Shown: one piece after another, positions 62,428-64,000 of the stretch
Layout: the number at the start of each line of letters is the position of its first letter
How positions within the stretch are numbered: the stretch's first letter is position 1
Origin: an uncultured Alteromonadaceae bacterium
Lineage (GTDB): Bacteria; Pseudomonadota; Gammaproteobacteria; Enterobacterales; Alteromonadaceae
DNA length: 64,000 nucleotides
Direction: 5' to 3'
Assembly (NCBI GenBank): GCA_947494925.1
Contig: CANLWS010000001.1
Span: 62,001-126,000 of the forward strand
Position numbers and translations under genes: made by a program
Notes under the pieces: model-generated
The model's database searches: none
What the model saw: the letters and a program-made list of their open reading frames with translations, nothing else
Told to the model about the DNA's origin: nothing

Positions 62428-63609
62428 CTAAACCGAGAACGCCTGCAAACCGGTTTGTGCCCGTCCCAAAATGAGAGCGTGCACATCATGTGTACCTTCG
62501 TAAGTATTCACAGCTTCCAGGTTCATCACATGTCGAATGACATGGTACTCGTCAGCAATACCGTTACCACCATGCATGTCTCTGGCTACTCGGGCAATAT
62601 CCAGTGCTTTGCCACAAGAGTTTCGTTTAATCAGTGAAATGGCTTCTGGTGCTAGCTGGTTGTCGTCCATCAGCCTCCCAGCCTGAACGCATGCCATTAA
62701 CCCTATTGTTATCTCAGTTTGCATATCCGCTAATTTCTTCTGGATAAGTTGCGTGGCAGCAAGAGGACGACCAAATTGAGTACGATCAAGGCAATATTGC
62801 CGCGCCGCATGCCAACAAAATTCGGCTGCACCCAGCGAACCCCAGGCAATGCCATAACGTGCTTTGTTCAAGCATCCAAATGGGCCTTTTAGACCACTTA
62901 CGTTGGGCATCAGATTTTCCTCAGGGACGAACACCTGATCCATCACAATCTCGCCGGTGATGGATGCGCGTAGTGAAAATTTCCCTTCGATTTTGGGTGC
63001 TGAAAGACCCGGCATTCCTTTTTCGAGAATAAAGCCCCGAATATGCCCGTCGAGCTTAGCCCAGACGACAAATACATCTGCAATAGGAGAATTGGTGATC
63101 CACATTTTGGCACCCGTTAGCAGAAACCCTCCGTCCACTTTTTCTGCCCGTGTTGTCATGCTGGCCGGATCCGATCCCGAATCAGGTTCAGTCAATCCAA
63201 AACAACCAACCCACTCACCGGTTGCCAGTTTGGGTAAGTACTTTTTACGTTGCTCTTCTGTACCGTATGTATATATGGGATACATCACCAAAGAGGATTG
63301 CACACTCATTGCGCTGCGATAACCACTATCAACACGTTCTACTTCTCTGGCGATAAGGCCGTAAACCACATTGTTTACTTCGGAGCAGCCATATTCAGTG
63401 GGCAACGTGGCGCCAAGCAAACCCAGCTCTCCCATTTCATTCATGATTTCGCGGTCAAAATGCTCATTGCGATTAGCCTCAAGCACTCTGGTCATTAACC
63501 TCTCCTGACAAAATTGATGAGCACTATCTCGCATCATTCGCTCATCTTCACTGAGCATGGCATCTAGGGACAAAGGGTCTTGCCAGTCAAAAACGGCTTT
63601 GGACGACAT
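62428..63609 (-). CDS. gcdH: Glutaryl-CoA dehydrogenase
   Basis: A 393-residue acyl-CoA dehydrogenase of the glutaryl-CoA type: [22 protein letters not shown] at the start, [16 protein letters not shown] (FAD/substrate), and the catalytic Glu in [17 protein letters not shown]. It oxidises and decarboxylates glutaryl-CoA to crotonyl-CoA in lysine and tryptophan breakdown. The start ATG at 63609 gives the usual 393 residues; the one at 63630 is less typical. It diverges from a LysR gene, an arrangement commonly seen with gcdH. Confidence 0.95.
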   Translation of the reverse strand: MSSKAVFDWQDPLSLDAMLSEDERMMRDSAHQFCQERLMTRVLEANRNEHFDREIMNEMGELGLLGATLPTEYGCSEVNNVVYGLIAREVERVDSGYRSAMSVQSSLVMYPIYTYGTEEQRKKYLPKLATGEWVGCFGLTEPDSGSDPASMTTRAEKVDGGFLLTGAKMWITNSPIADVFVVWAKLDGHIRGFILEKGMPGLSAPKIEGKFSLRASITGEIVMDQVFVPEENLMPNVSGLKGPFGCLNKARYGIAWGSLGAAEFCWHAARQYCLDRTQFGRPLAATQLIQKKLADMQTEITIGLMACVQAGRLMDDNQLAPEAISLIKRNSCGKALDIARVARDMHGGNGIADEYHVIRHVMNLEAVNTYEGTHDVHALILGRAQTGLQAFSV

Positions 63610-63748
63610 AATTTGGTTACCTCGTGGCATTGCCTTCCATCATTTTTAATGCAAGGCAAAGGTTATCAGCTTGTTAATAAGCTCATAATAAGCATAATAC
63701 TGATAAAGGAATAATATTTATTAACTTTACCTGATATAGCTTTTAACT

Positions 63749-64000
63749 ATGGATTTACGTGCTCTAAAATATTTCACATCTGTTTATGAAACGGGTAGTT
63801 TCAGCGCGGCTTCTCGCTCGCAGTTCATTGCGCAACCCTCAATATCCGCTGCCATAAAACAATTGGAACAAAGTCTTTCTCAGCCTTTATTTATCCGTTT
63901 GGCAAGGGGAGTCAAACCCACTGAAGCTGGTCAACAGTTATACCCATTGGCCTTGCAACTGCTTGGCCAGGCAGAGGCGATCCAGGAACTATTCATTGAG
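63749..64000 (+). CDS. LysR-family transcriptional regulator, cut by window edge
   Basis: The first 84 codons are visible: a LysR winged helix (LRALKYFTSVYETGSFSAASRSQFIAQPSISAAIKQLEQSL) followed by the start of the linker helix. ATG at 63749. It diverges from gcdH with 139 bp between them, so it probably activates glutaryl-CoA breakdown genes, as GcdR does in Pseudomonas. The C-terminal effector domain lies outside the window. Confidence 0.88.
   Translation, partial: MDLRALKYFTSVYETGSFSAASRSQFIAQPSISAAIKQLEQSLSQPLFIRLARGVKPTEAGQQLYPLALQLLGQAEAIQELFIE

Overview
The window looks like a chromosomal segment of a marine gammaproteobacterium of the Alteromonadales type (Alteromonas/Aestuariibacter/Lacimicrobium-like). 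This is inferred from moderate GC content, a TonB-dependent receptor, a MipA/OmpV-DUF3019-RstAB-like operon, an agmatine-to-putrescine aguAB pair, a duplicated-type secDF pair, an AbgT carrier and a gcdH/LysR pair. No rRNA, tRNA, CRISPR array, insertion sequence or prophage was seen. The two edge genes (1-140 minus, 63749-64000 plus) are cut by the window.

Layout. 1-3.6 kb: a CadC-type membrane transcription regulator with TPRs, next to a cut exported protein and a PD40 beta-propeller protein. 3.7-10.3 kb: a minus-strand run (CmcJ-like oxidoreductase, SDR, enoyl-CoA hydratase, quinone-oxidoreductase-type MDR, DUF4437 cupin) diverging from a LysR regulator, followed by an Fe(II)/2-oxoglutarate-type dioxygenase. 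A shared inverted-repeat site suggests these form one LysR regulon. 10.5-13.6 kb: GbsR/MarR regulator and cydAB (short-Q-loop bd oxidase). 14-20 kb: aldo/keto reductase, lipoprotein alpha-amylase, SGNH hydrolase, ROK sugar kinase, GST and DUF1801 genes. 20-22.7 kb: a transglutaminase-like gene behind a MerR-type promoter, and a YtrA-type GntR regulator with a membrane protein and a tiny ORF.

22.8-25.9 kb holds what I consider the most exciting locus. A 140-residue secreted protein ends in a motif closely matching the arrest sequence of Vibrio VemP and lies directly upstream of secD-secF, with an mRNA segment at its stop codon that can pair with the secD Shine-Dalgarno sequence. This is the architecture of an export-monitoring translation-arrest switch.

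26-35 kb is mostly metabolic: GMC oxidoreductase, SDR, TPR lipoprotein, fpr, folE/folM, and a rubrerythrin/Fe-S/DUF3501 operon. 35-39.4 kb: a TonB receptor, then a metallo-beta-lactamase-fold gene broken by an in-frame TAA, and a small secreted protein. 39.4-49.8 kb: aguAB, solute-binding proteins, GST, ubiG, DUF2237, DUF4112, hemH, an AbgT transporter and a lipoprotein. 49.8-53.6 kb: a possible STAS-like protein and the MipA-DUF3019-response regulator-histidine kinase operon.

54.0-59.0 kb is a four-gene operon with no well-characterised counterpart that I know of: a coiled-coil protein, an inner-membrane protein with a possible Roadblock/longin-like cytoplasmic region and a periplasmic OmpA domain, a Rab-like small GTPase, and a PAS-GGDEF-EAL protein. 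It reads as a GTPase signalling module tied to the cell wall and to c-di-GMP. 59-64 kb: gcdH, a fused E1 alpha/beta thiamine-dependent dehydrogenase and a FabD-like acyltransferase on the minus strand, diverging from a LysR gene.
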